Assembly (NCBI GenBank): GCA_027563935.2
Contig: CM050446.2
Span: 23,997,501 to 24,061,500 of the forward strand
Length of the DNA stretch: 64,000 bases
Direction of reading: 5' to 3'
Source of the DNA: Costus lasius
Taxonomy: Eukaryota; Streptophyta; Magnoliopsida; Zingiberales; Costaceae
Shown here: positions 50,938 to 62,344 of the stretch, one piece after another
How positions within the stretch are numbered: the first letter of the stretch is position 1
Layout of the letters: each line of letters begins with the position of its first letter
The notes under the pieces: generated by a model
Databases searched by the model: none
Told to the model about the DNA's origin: nothing
The model's input: only the letters and a program-made list of their open reading frames with translations
Made by a program: the position numbers and the translations under genes

Positions 50938-53900
50938 ATGAAGAAAATAGAAAAACTTCCAATTGGATTCTCAATCTACGATAAAGATGCATGCCTCATA
51001 GATAGCGCATCAACACATACAATTCTCAAAAATAAGAAATTCTTTACCTCGCTGGTAATGAATAATACAAATGTGAATACCATTTCAAGAAGTGTGAAAA
51101 TGATAGAAGGCTCCGGAAGAGCTAACATTCTTTTACCTAGTGGAACGAATGTTCATATTGATGAAGCATTATTTTCTTCTAAGTCTCCCAGAAACTTACT
51201 AAGTTTCAAAGACATCCGTCAAAATAAATATCATGTCGAGACTATGAATGAAAATAATACTGAATATCTTTGTATAATGAGTAACATCTCGGGTAAGAAA
51301 AGCTTATTAGAAAAACTATCTGTAGTCTCATCCGGGTTATATTATACAAAGGTAAGTGTCATTGAAATACATACTGTTACAAACCAGAAGTTTGTTAAAC
51401 AGGACAATTTTATTACATGACATGAATGATTGGGGCATCCAGGTTCTATTATGATGCGAAGAATTATTAATAATTCAACTGGACATTCATTGAAAAACCA
51501 AAAGATTTTTCAATCCAGTGAATTTTCATGTGCTGCTTGTTCCCAAGGGAAGTTAATAATAAGGCCATCACCAATTAAAGTTAGGACTGAATCCCTAACA
51601 TTCTTAGAGCAAATACAATGTGATATTTGTTGGCCTATACATCCATCATGTGGACCATTCAGATATTTTATGGTCTTAATTGACGCATCAACGAAATGGT
51701 CACATGTATGTCTTGTATCGACTCATAATCAAGCTTTCGCAAGATTACTTGCATAAATCATTCGATTACGAGCACATTTCTTGGATTATCCAATTAAAAC
51801 TATTCGTCTTGATAATGCCGGAGAATTTACTTCCCAAGCTTTTAACGATTATTGTATGTCAATTGGGATAAGTGTTGAACATCCTATAGCCCATGTTCAC
51901 ACATAAAATGGCCTTGCAGAGTCATTGATAAAACGTCTTCAATTAATTGCGAAACCTTTATTAATTAAGACAAAATTACCAATCACTACATGGGGACATG
52001 CTGTTTTGCATGCAGCGGCATTAATTCGCATCAGACCTACTAATTATCATGAGGTCTCCCCTTTACAATTGGTTTATGGTCAGGAACCAAATATTTCCCA
52101 TCTAAGAATTTTCGGATGTGCGGTATATGTGCCAATAGCTCCACCACAACGAACTAAGATGGGACCTCAAATGAGGTTGGGAATTTACGTTGGATATGAA
52201 TCTCCATCAATTATTAAGTATTTAGAGCCATTAACTGGAGATTTATTTATAGCTCATTTTGCCGATTGTCATTTTGATGAAATGACATTCCCAACATTGA
52301 AAGGGGAAAATAAGCAGTTGGAGAATGAAATTATCTGGCGTGAAATATCATTATCTCATTATGATCCTCGTACAAAACAATCTAAACTGGAAGTTCAAAA
52401 GATTATTCACTTGCAAAATTTAGCAAATCAAGTGCCAAATGCTTTTACTGACCCCAAGAGAGTGACAAAGTCGTATATTCTATCTGCAAATGCTCTAATT
52501 AGAATTAGTGTCCCTGAAGGACAACCCATAATTGCAAATGAGCCTAGAATGCAAGTGAAACGTGGTAGACTTGTCGGTTCCAAAGATAAAAATCCTCGAA
52601 AAAGAAAAGAAATAAATGCTCAAAATGAGGATATTATGACTCTAGAAGAGACTCCAGTCATTCATAATATGATTCCGATAAAATCTCAAGTACCTGATAA
52701 TGAAGAGATCTCCATAAATTATATTATGATTAGTAAAAGATAGAACCGAGGTGAAATCGATGTCGATGATAATTTTGCTTATCATATTGTATGAAATATT
52801 ATGAAACATGATGAGGATCATGAACGAAAGTTTGTTGAAGAATATAGACGAAGAAATGATTGGCCAAAATGGAAAGATGCGATTGATGCTGAATTAAAAT
52901 CACTCGCAAAACATAAAGTTTTTGGACCTATAGTCCGTACACCAGAAGGTGTCAAACCAATTGGATATAAATTGCTGTTTGTGCGCAAATGAAATGAAAA
53001 GGAAGAGATTGTCAGATATAAGGCTCGACTAGTTTCCCAAGGGTTCTCTCAGAGACTTGGGATTGATTATGAGGAAACATATTCTCCTGTGATAGATGCA
53101 ACAACTTTTTGATATTTGATAAGTTTATCAATCCATGAAAAATTAGAAATGTGATTGATGGATGTTGTCACTACATATTTGTATAGCTCACTTGACAATA
53201 ACATTTACATGAAACTCCCCGAAGGATTTAAAATGCCAGAAGCATTTAATTCAAATCATCAAGAATTATTCTCAATTAAATTGTCTAGATCTCTATATGG
53301 ATTGAAACAATTTGGACGAATGTGGTATAAACGTTTGAGTGAGTATTTATTAAACAAGGGATACCAAAATAATCCTATTTGCTCATGCGTTTTTATTAAG
53401 AGATTTGGATCAAAGTTTGTGATAATTACAGTATATGTTAATGATATAAATATTATTGAAACTCCTGAAGGGCTTTCCGACGCAGCTGATTATTTGAAGA
53501 ATGAGTTTGAGATGAAAGATCTCGGAAAAACAAAACTTTGTCTCGGACTACAAATTGAACATTTAGAAAATGAAATTTTTGTTCATCAATCAGCTTATAT
53601 AGCCAAAATGTTGAAAAGATTCTATATGGATAAAGCATATCCATTAAGTACCCCGATGGTTGTTAGGTCGCTTGATGTAAATAAAGATCCATTTCGACCT
53701 CAAATGAAAGATGAAGAATTGATTGGTCCTGAAGTACCATATCTTAGTGCTATTGGGGCACTAATGTACCTCCCTAATCATACTCAACCGGATATTACAT
53801 TTGCTGTAAATCTATTAGCAAGATATAGTTCTTCTCCGACGAGAAGACATTGGAATGGAGTTAAACATATATTTTGATATCTTCGAGGTACAATGAATTT

Positions 53901-54435
53901 GTGATTATATTATCCTCACATGCCTGAAGCTGAATTAATTGGATATGCAGATGTGGGCTATTTATCTAATCCTCATAATAGTAGATCTCAAACAGGTTAT
54001 GTATTCATATGTGGAGGTACAACTATATCTTGGAGATCTATGAAACAAACTATTACTGCCACATCTTCTAATCATTCTAAGATCATAATAATTCATGAGG
54101 CAAGTCGAGAATGTGTATGGTTAAGATCTGTTATACATCATTTTCGGGAGGCATTTGGATTGACTTTAAATAAGAATATCCCGACGATATTATATGAGGA
54201 TAATGCTGCATGTATAGCCCAATTAAAGGAAGGATATATTAAAGGCGATCGAACGAAACATATATCACCAAAGTTTTTCTTTACACACGATATCCAAAAG
54301 AGAGGTGATATTGATATTCAACAAATTCGTTCGTCAGATAACTTAGCGGATTTATTTACAAAGTCATTGCCTACTGCAACCTTTGAAAGGCTTGTTTATC
54401 AAATCGGAATGCGCAAATTCGAAAATTTAAAGTAA
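50938..54435 (+). pseudogene. Copia pol (protease, integrase, RT, RNase H): one frame with 11 stops
   Basis: A single reading frame runs 3.5 kb without any frameshift but with 11 in-frame stops. They are at 51418, 51427, 51754, 51904, 52741, 52792, 52990, 53110, 53152, 53875 and 53902. Domains in order are protease (DSASTHTIL), the integrase zinc region (LGHPGSIMMRRI), the integrase core (CDICWP, RLDNAGEF), RT (VKPIGYKLLFVRK, LSRSLYGLKQFGRMWYK) and RNase H (GYADVGY, EDNAACI, NLADLFTKSLP). The RT active site reads YVND instead of YVDD (53434-53445). No enzyme can be made. Confidence 0.9.
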
Positions 54436-54557
54436 TATTGCAAGGAGAGGGAGTAAACGACTGCACTCTTTTTTCCTTAGTCATGATTTTTTCCCACAGG
54501 GTTTTTCCTAGTAAGGTTTTTAATGAGGCAGTATCTGAAATGACATCCAAGGGGGAG

Positions 54558-54853
54558 TATTATGAATTCAATTCTTGTGGATGCCTACGAATTTATGATG
54601 ACTCTTTGAATGACTCATCATTTATTGCATATGAATGAATGCCTACGAATTTATGGTGACTCTTCATATACATGACTCTCCATATTCAACGTCCATATTC
54701 GATGAATATGACTCTTCAATCTTCAAGAGGAATTAATATCAATATATCCATTTGCCCTATAAATAGGGGATGTAAGTTCCATTTGAAAAGAGATCAATCA
54801 ATGAGAATACTCTCTACTTTCTCCTCTCCCAATTTCATCTTAGTTTTCTAATA
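54558..54853 (+). repeat. 3' LTR of the Copia element (296 bp)
   Basis: It is the same length as the 5' LTR and starts directly after the polypurine tract. It is followed by the TSD ATAAC and then AT-rich host DNA. Confidence 0.92.
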
Positions 54854-54858
54854 ATAAC

Positions 54859-57263
54859 CAATTAGTTATGAAGTTTTAAAGGGTACATAGATCTCCATAT
54901 TAAGATTTGAGTTATTCTCCAATCACAACAGTAAATACATTGCTAAGTTTTTATTTTTAAAAAATATTTTATATTAATAAGAATAATAATATATATTTAA
55001 TTTAAATTTATACTATCATAGATATTATTAACAACAAGCGATCCTTATAAAGTTAAAGTTATCCTATGTAAATATAAAATATTAGGAGTGTAAATAGAGG
55101 TGAAAGTTGTCTCCTTATTTTAATTGGTTTGAGATCGTGCATTTTTTTCGTGGTTGTAAATAGCTTTTCCACAAATCTTATAGTGTTTATCTTTTATTTG
55201 ATATTTTATATGTTTGTCTATTTGAAAATTTTCATGTCTTCCAATCTTAGCAAATTATGTTTTCCAATCTATTTGAAAATTTCACATGCATCTAGTTTAA
55301 ACTTATGAAGAATAAATTGAAAAGTGAAATTGTATATTTATCTAACAGATTTTTTAATGGAATATTACTATAAATTTTACAAATTTTTTTAATGAAATAT
55401 TACTGTTAATTTCGCATCGATATAATTATTAACTTGTGAAAAGTTGGTAGTATTTTTGCTCTATTTTTGTTGCTTTCATGTTTTAAAATAATAACATATT
55501 TTAAAACTTAAAAAGACCAATTGTAATAAATCAAAACAAACCATTTAATATTATACTATACCAAATAGTGAATTACCAAGCAATTCAAACAAACCAAAGT
55601 ACCAAATCTTTTAAAATTAATCAAAAAATAACAAAATAAACATTATAATTTTTTTTATTATATTATCGGCTCTGTTAGTTAATCAATGGTTTGACTAACT
55701 CTCAAACTATAATTGAATCAAAAACAAAGCAACAAATGAAAAACCTGACCGGTAGAAGAAGTGTTCTATTCGATTAATCTAAAATTCAATTTGATTTAGT
55801 TCGGTTAACTGTGGTTGAGTGGTTCAATTAATTTTTCTGAACAACCCTACTAGCTTGATTACTCGCAATAAATGAATTGGACAACTTGGCAGAAATGAAT
55901 GATAGAGCTAGCATGCACAAAGATTTGCTAATCGACATATTCATGATAATTACAGTTGTAAAATTTCAGCATTTATAAAAAAAAAAATCTCACAAAGCGC
56001 ATGGATAAATCTTGCCAACACTTGATTACACAACCATTTTCAAGTCACAACTATTAGCATATAATACAATCAAAATAATGCTAACACTTAATTTGAGATA
56101 AAATATAGTCTAGTATAGCATTTTTATATGCACATCGGTGTATATAAAACATTTATATAATTAACATGTAGCATAATGTAGTATAGCAATTTTTAGCTTT
56201 GTTCGTGCACAAAAATAGAGTGATATTTCCCTATAGCGAGTGTTTTTCTTCGGTGATCTTTCCCTTGTTTCTGGCGACGAGGGTCTTTCTCCAGGCATCT
56301 TCACTATTTCCGATAGCAGACGGCTTTTGAGTAGACTCGTGAATACATGATGGCACATGTGTTTATCATTGGGTGTATAGTGCACCACCCTATGACCTAT
56401 ATTATTAGGTGACGACTCGAAGGGTTAGGTTTTACATGCTCCTTCTTCTTAGCTCTAGTTTAATTACTCATGCACCTTATAACGTATTATCATTGTCTTT
56501 GATACTATCGTGTTATATCTTATCATTGTTTACTTTATATATTATCTTGATCACATGATTTGATATCCACATTTGAGCTTGATGTTGACTAGGGGGTGGG
56601 GTTTACTTAGCGCTAGTGCTGACACACAGGGAAATATTGATTTTTTACATATCCACCCTGGGGACGGGATGATCAAAATCTAGTGCCAAGGATCACTGTG
56701 AAAACATCATGCTGGAGAAGTATCATTTTTTAGATTTGAAGTATCATATTTTAGCTTTTAAAACTTCTATTTTTAAGTTACTTTTTATTGCCTCTAATTG
56801 TGATTACCAAACAGCTTCTCTCCAAACGCTGCTTTATAGTGGAGTGAAACGACCTTAAAATCTCTAAAGCTACTAACCTAATTTAAATTACGTAAACCAA
56901 CGCAACAGTAGTAAGCTTATTAAGCATTATATTCTATATTATTTTTCTTTCACTTCACACGTGAAACTAAACTAGGGTATCAAGGGTGCTGAACTATAAG
57001 GTAATTTTAGGTCCCAAATCGAATTGATCAATTTAGGAAAAATGTAAAATCAGTCCAAACTAATAGAATTAGTGAATTGGCTTTTCGATATAGTTAACTA
57101 TCGATTTTTAATTAACTGAACTTTTTACATAATTACCTTACAAGTTATAGTGGCAACAAGCAAGTGGAGTTTGACACTAGGAAAGAGATAAAGAGTTGTA
57201 ATACCCAAACTCTTTTTATCTAATAAATATTTGGTTTAATATTTCAGAAATGAAATTAGCAAA
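54859..57263. other. AT-rich intergenic DNA with an old repeat
   Basis: No gene is supported. The stretch 56340-56700 is a diverged relative of 58250-58620. Both contain gtgtat.gt.caccac, ttactca.gcacctta, gatactat.ttatat and a ggatg.tcaa end in the same order. They are probably fragments of one old retrotransposon family. Confidence 0.5.
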
Positions 57264-57271
57264 TTTTGGGC

Positions 57272-57807
57272 TAGAGCAGGCAATTCGAATTAGTGGGTCA
57301 TAAACGGGTCGTGTCACCTATGACCCGTTACTCAATTAAGCCAACCCAAATACGACATGTTTAACTAACTAGGTCAAACTATCTAATTCGAACACGACCT
57401 GAATATAATCGTGTCAACCCGACACGACCCGAATAACCCATTTATTAACCCAATTTTCTTGACCCAACACAATCAGTTTATAAATTTATTATTCATATTT
57501 TATACGTAAATAATAAATTAATAAAAATTATATTAAAATTTATTAAATTTTGGGCTTCTGATGTGGGCCAAAATTTGATTAAAAGAAGATTAGAAGGGAT
57601 GCTGGCCTATATTTAAAATTTATATATATAAATATATAATACAATCGGGTTATGCAGGTCAACTCATTTACAACCCAATACGATCCGATTATTTTCGGGT
57701 CATAAATAGGTTGACTTGTTTATGACCTGAACATGATTATAGTTGACCCGAACCCACCTAATTTTGTGTCGAGTCAGGTCGGGTCAGGTCAAGTTTTGCC
57801 AGGTCTA
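57272..57807. mobile_element. hAT-like MITE with gggtcg-type subterminal repeats
   Basis: The ends TAGAGCAGGCAA and (reverse complement) TAGACCTGGCAA are inverted repeats. The flanks ttttgggc and tttttggg resemble an 8-bp TSD with two changes. Subterminal regions are packed with gacccgt/acgggtc motifs in both orientations around an AT-rich core, the same design as the element at 21862 but a different sequence. No transposase. Confidence 0.7.
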
Positions 57808-59105
57808 TTTTTGGGGGGATTTTTTTGAATTTATTTAAATTTTAAATGATTTAAAATGATTTCTTAGAATTTTAAAAAATATATTTTTAGTTTTAGACAA
57901 TTTGATTAGTGATCGCTCAACTCAACATGCATGAGTCGGTTGCTAGGTTGATACCATATTTGAGTCAAAAGGACTGGTCAAACCTTTAACTTAGTCCGAG
58001 CATCGCGTCCGACAGTCGCACAACCATCACCTAATCCTTCAGGCAATGCATAGGGTTTTGATGGTTAGACGCTGAGGAGGTCTTCCTGAGGGCAGGGGAC
58101 TAGATATGTTCACATACTTATTTCATTAATATATATTATTGTGCGCCGTGTTGGGGATTGGTTTTTTTAAGCATGTGTGGTTTGCCCCTCTTGGGAAAGG
58201 TTTTCCACATTGTGAAAGGATCTAAGTCCCCGAATATAGCATGCATGGGACTCAATGGCAAGTGTGTTCACCACATTAGGTGTATGATTCACCATTGTAT
58301 GTTGCATATCAGGTGATAACCCGAAGGAACATGTTTTACATGCTTGTTCTCGTTGGCTCATGTTTGATTACTCACGCACCTTATGACATACTACCTTAAT
58401 GTCTTTGATACTATTTTGTTATATTTTATGATTATTGGCTTCATTTGTTATTTTGATTACTTGCTTCTATTTCCTCTACTTGAGTTTGACTTTGACTTAA
58501 GAGAAGGGCTTACTCATCATTATTGTTGATCCGCAAGGATATTATTGATTTTTTACAAATATGTCCTCGAGCTGGGATGCCCTCAAGACTTGCAAAGTTA
58601 TAATAAATTATAGTGCCATGCTACATGTTGTTTGAGTGGTTTATTACTTTAGATGCTTTAGACATTTTAATGTAATAATACTCATGTTGTGACATTTATC
58701 ACTTTAAATAAATAATACTCATGTTGGATACTCACCGGAAAGCTTAGAAAATTTTTCATCTAATGACACCTAAATGTTACATGTAAAGTTTATAGGTTTC
58801 ATGTAATTTTAGGTTTAAATATTGGTTTGACTTGATTCGGTGTTAATTTGAGCCATTCAAGACAATTTTATCTAGTTCAATGTATTTTTGGTTCTATTTA
58901 GTGAATCTAAAGTTAGTTTCCTTAGTTTTAGATCAGGTTCTATAAGATTATGAGATTTATTTACATATTAGACATTGGTTTGATGGTGTTTATATATAAA
59001 TCTATTATGCAGATCAATCGATTTACTTGCTTAGTTTTAGTTGATCATAATTGGACTAAATTAGAACAAACAGCATATGATAAGGTAAGTTTTGAGAGCA
59101 AATGG
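57808..59105. other. Intergenic DNA with second copy of the old repeat
   Basis: The stretch 58250-58620 matches 56340-56700 at low identity, and a third short piece lies at about 59580-59640. I see no coding sequence. Confidence 0.45.
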
Positions 59106-59456
59106 CCTCGCCTGGGTACCCAGGCTAAAAAAATTATGCTGGGTACCCTAAATTTTAATCAAAACAGATTTTTTTTAAAATTTTTTTTATTGAAATGATC
59201 TATACATCTTAAGTTATCTAATGATATCAATATTAGGGTAATTTAGATCATATATACTCGTTAAATATCCTAAACAAAATCACACAAAAGACAAAATACT
59301 ATTCACTGTATAATTTTATTTAGGATATTTAAAGAGTATACATGATCTAAAATACCCCAATATTAATACTATTGGATAACTTAAGATGTATAAATCATTT
59401 CTAAAAAAAATTAAAAAAAACTGTTTTAATTAAAATTTAAGTACCCAGCATCGAGG
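59106..59456. mobile_element. Long foldback (hairpin) element
   Basis: Two arms of roughly 140 bp are inverted repeats. The left arm includes ATGCTGGGTACCCTAAATTT and a catcttaagttatc block. The right arm has the reverse complements gataacttaagatg and ttaagtacccagcat, around a short middle near 59300. The outer ends CCTCG and CGAGG also pair. Arms differ by scattered substitutions. There is no coding capacity and no clear TSD. Confidence 0.8.
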
Positions 59457-59928
59457 ATTTTTTTTCAAGTTTTGAACCCTTCAGATTACAGTACGTGGTA
59501 TAAACCCTTGATTTGATATATGTACGAGTATTGGTTCCTTGATTCTAATCATAGTTCTAGTATCTGCCCCCATTGGGGACTAGTATGTGTTTACCATAGG
59601 GTGTATGGTTCACCACATTATGATGTGACATTTATTTTTTCTTTTTTAAACAAATAATTGTACTTATTTCTTGCTGACGCCGGTGCCGTCTCAAACTGGA
59701 TTAATTGGAGAAGTAATCGTTGATTTTATTTCTTTTTCCAATTTATAATCTTTTCATTGGATGAAAAAGTCAACGGCTTATGAGTTCAAACTAAACAATC
59801 GTTCTTCGATCTTTATAATAACAAGTTTCTAAGCTAGTGGACAAATTATTGCTCCCTTCCCAGTTCACCTTCATCTCTTTCTTGAACATCCTCCTCCTCC
59901 AAAGGCTCTTCCCCGTTGACCATTCATC
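59457..59928. other. Upstream region of the NB-ARC pseudogene
   Basis: No gene is supported. A stretch at 59580-59640 resembles part of the old repeat at 56340 and 58250. The last ~100 bp are likely 5' UTR of the resistance-gene remnant. Confidence 0.4.
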
Positions 59929-61051
59929 ATGTTACTGAGAATTTCTTTTGGCATTGGGCAGTTCCTAATCAAGATATGGGATGCTACGGCGAAGCAACTG
60001 AAGCACCTCCGCATGCCTGAACCTCGCGTCAGAAAATTGGAAAAGACCATGGCTAGATTGATGGTGAAGGAGGAGGATATCAACAACAGCATCAGTCAGG
60101 CTCAACGCGAGGGGAAGATCCCAACCAATGAAATACAACACTGGATAAATGAGGTGACAGAATTAAAACGTACAGCAGCCGCGATCGGACTGGACTTCGA
60201 GCGTAGGCGTTGCCTCTGTGGTTTGTCGTGGAACTGCTTTTCGGTCAACCGAAGAGTGGCCATGAGGCTGGACGAGATCGATCAACTGATGAAACAAGTG
60301 AATGATATTCCGGTTGCTACAATACAGCCGCCCCCGGCGGTCGTGCAAATTCCCACATCAAATTCAACACTTGAGATGGAAGGCTACATGGGGGAGATTC
60401 TCGGCCACATCGCTAGTGCAAAAGCTGCTGGGGTCATAGGCGTCTATGGCATGGGTGGAGTTGGCAAGACGACCCTCTTGAGTAACATCAACAACCACAG
60501 AGATGTTGCCGTATTTGATCATGTCATTTGGGCGGTGGCCTCCAAAGAATACAAAATGGAGAGGTTTCAAATGCACATAGCTAAGAGGTTGAAGCTGTAT
60601 CTATGGGAGGACGATAGCGAAGAAGAATGCGCCACTACGCTATTTGAGTTCATGAAGAACAAGGACTGCTTGTTGCTTTTCGATGATCTTTGGGAACCTC
60701 TCAATCTAGCAAAATTGGGGATGGCACATGGGCCGTCGGGGCAAGGAGAGCAGAAGCGCAATGTCGTGGTGTTTACCACACGCCACGAGCAAGTATGCAG
60801 CAGCATGAAGGCTAGCAGGATAATGGAAATCAAATACTTGTATCCAGAGCAAGCATGGGAACTCTTCCTAAGGAATGCTGGTGAAGATGCTATTGGATCT
60901 GATGCTGGAATTGACCGTATTGCGCATCTAATTGTCAAAGAGTGTGGTGGCCTCCTATTGCGCATCTAATTGTCAAAGAGTGTGGTGGCCTCCCTCTTGC
61001 TCTTGTCACCATCGGCAAGGCATGTCCACAAAGAAGTCATGGGAAGCATGG
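59929..61051 (+). pseudogene. CC-NB-ARC disease-resistance gene remnant (CNL type)
   Basis: The frame encodes an N-terminal coiled-coil domain (about residues 1-130, with CLCGLSWNCFSVNRRVAMRL near its end). An NB-ARC domain follows, with P-loop GMGGVGKTT (residues 174-182), RNBS-A (FDHVIWAVASKEY), kinase-2 (CLLLFDDLW, about 247-255), RNBS-B (VVVFTTRHEQVC) and RNBS-C (YLYPEQAWELF). Such proteins are intracellular immune receptors. A perfect 38-bp tandem duplication (60918-60955 and 60956-60993) at the GLPLA motif shifts the frame and stops translation at 60969. A 1-bp deletion near 61021 follows, and a TR-GAG element interrupts the gene at 61052. ARC2 and the LRR region are absent from the window. 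Confidence 0.9.
60918..60993 (+). repeat. Perfect 38-bp tandem duplication
   Basis: The two 38-bp copies (each starting TATTGCGCATC and ending GGTGGCCTCC) are identical. 38 is not a multiple of three, so the duplication causes a frameshift and premature stop in the NB-ARC frame. Confidence 0.95.
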
Positions 61052-62032
61052 TGTCAGGCCCGAATTAGACTTAAGCCCGATTAGTTAAGCTTAAGCCCGT
61101 GCCACGTCACCCAGCCCAAAAACAACGCGCGTCGATTGCAAATTTCCGCTGTAAATCGGGTCGTTGACTCGATTTTGACCGAAACCCGCCTCGGGACGAA
61201 CGCGGTGCTGTTCGTCTTCGTCGCGCGTGCGTCGGAAGCGCAGCGCTGCTGCGTGCTCACCGGAACTGGGATCAAGGACCTGCGACAGGGAAGTGGAACC
61301 GCTCGCGTCCCTCTTCCCCTCAGCCTCCTCCGTCGGCGCCGCCGCTTGGCGCCGGAAACCCGATATCGGAGGTGGAGAAGACAACCAAGGAACTCGTCGG
61401 AGAACAGCTCAAGGACGCCGGAAAGCACACCAAACGGAGGGGAAAGCTTCACCGGTTTATTCCTCCCTACAATCCGGTTACAAAACCCCACTCCCTCCAC
61501 CCTATACACAGAGCTCTACACACGCACACCACTCGCCCTCTACGCCCGACCTCGCCGCCATCGGAAACCTCGTCGGTGCGGTCGCCGGTCCACGCCTGAG
61601 GGAAGGAAGACTCGCTCGTTGCTCGAGCTGGTGGCGATGCTCTCGTCCGCGTCGCCCAGATGGAGGAGATCGCGTCCGTCGCGTATCTCGTCCCGCTCGC
61701 GTGGAGGAAAGCTCCCAGCCAGATGCAAGCTCGCGTGGAGGAGATTACCCGAAGGTAGCGTCCGAAGCTCCCTTTCTCCTCTGCTCTCGCCGCCTGCACG
61801 CTGCAACGGCGCCTGCCACCGTCTGCACGCCAGCCTCGGGAAGCCACCGATGCATCATCAGGCTTCCGCCGCGCGCGTGGATTAAGTCGGGCCAGATCCG
61901 GGTCTCGCCTCCGCGAGATCGTCGTTCGGATACGCCTCCACAGATCCGCTGAAGGGGAAGTCGAACGGGCTTTGGGACTCCGCCCAGGCTCAAAAGCCTC
62001 ACAGCCCGGCCCATCGCCAACTGGGCCTAACA
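61052..62032 (-). repeat. 3' LTR of TR-GAG element 2 (981 bp)
   Basis: In plus-strand view it runs TGTCAGGCCC...GGCCTAACA, giving TGTTAGG...CCTGACA on the minus strand. Many long overlapping frames on both strands result from its high GC content and encode no domain. Confidence 0.88.
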
Positions 62033-62344
62033 GTCCTCCCCCAGCCGAGCTGGACGTCGCGACGTCCTCGTCGTCCACCGTCCTCCACGACCGCCGCCTC
62101 TGTAGCGGTCGATCCGAGCCTCCGCCTCTCGAAGCAACGCCTCTGTCATGCGCGCCGTCATCCGTGGCTGCCCGTCGGCGGTGGTTGATCGCCTTGGAGA
62201 GGTGGAGGAACTCACCTGCGCCCGCGCAGGATCCTCCGCCCGCTGCGCCTCCCGCACGCCAGCAGCTGAACTTGTCACCACCATCGCGCCCAGCCTCATC
62301 GCCCCGATAGTCGCCTGGGTGCCGATGGTGTCACCGGCCGACTC

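Larger units (their letters stand above)
49373..54853 (+). mobile_element. Complete but inactive Copia element with TA...TA termini
   Basis: Two 296-bp LTRs (49373-49668 and 54558-54853) both run TATTATGAATTC...TTTTCTAATA, and the 5-bp TSD ATAAC flanks the element (49368-49372 and 54854-54858). A polypurine tract, caagggggag, precedes the 3' LTR. By hand I count about 18 mismatches between the LTRs (about 6%). The internal region has gag, protease, integrase, RT and RNase H in Copia order. The termini are not the usual TG...CA. Confidence 0.92.

Noticed and set aside
61136..62310. Frames of 200-249 codons across the TR-GAG 3' LTR
   Set aside because: They lie wholly in an LTR, overlap in several frames and look like composition artefacts.
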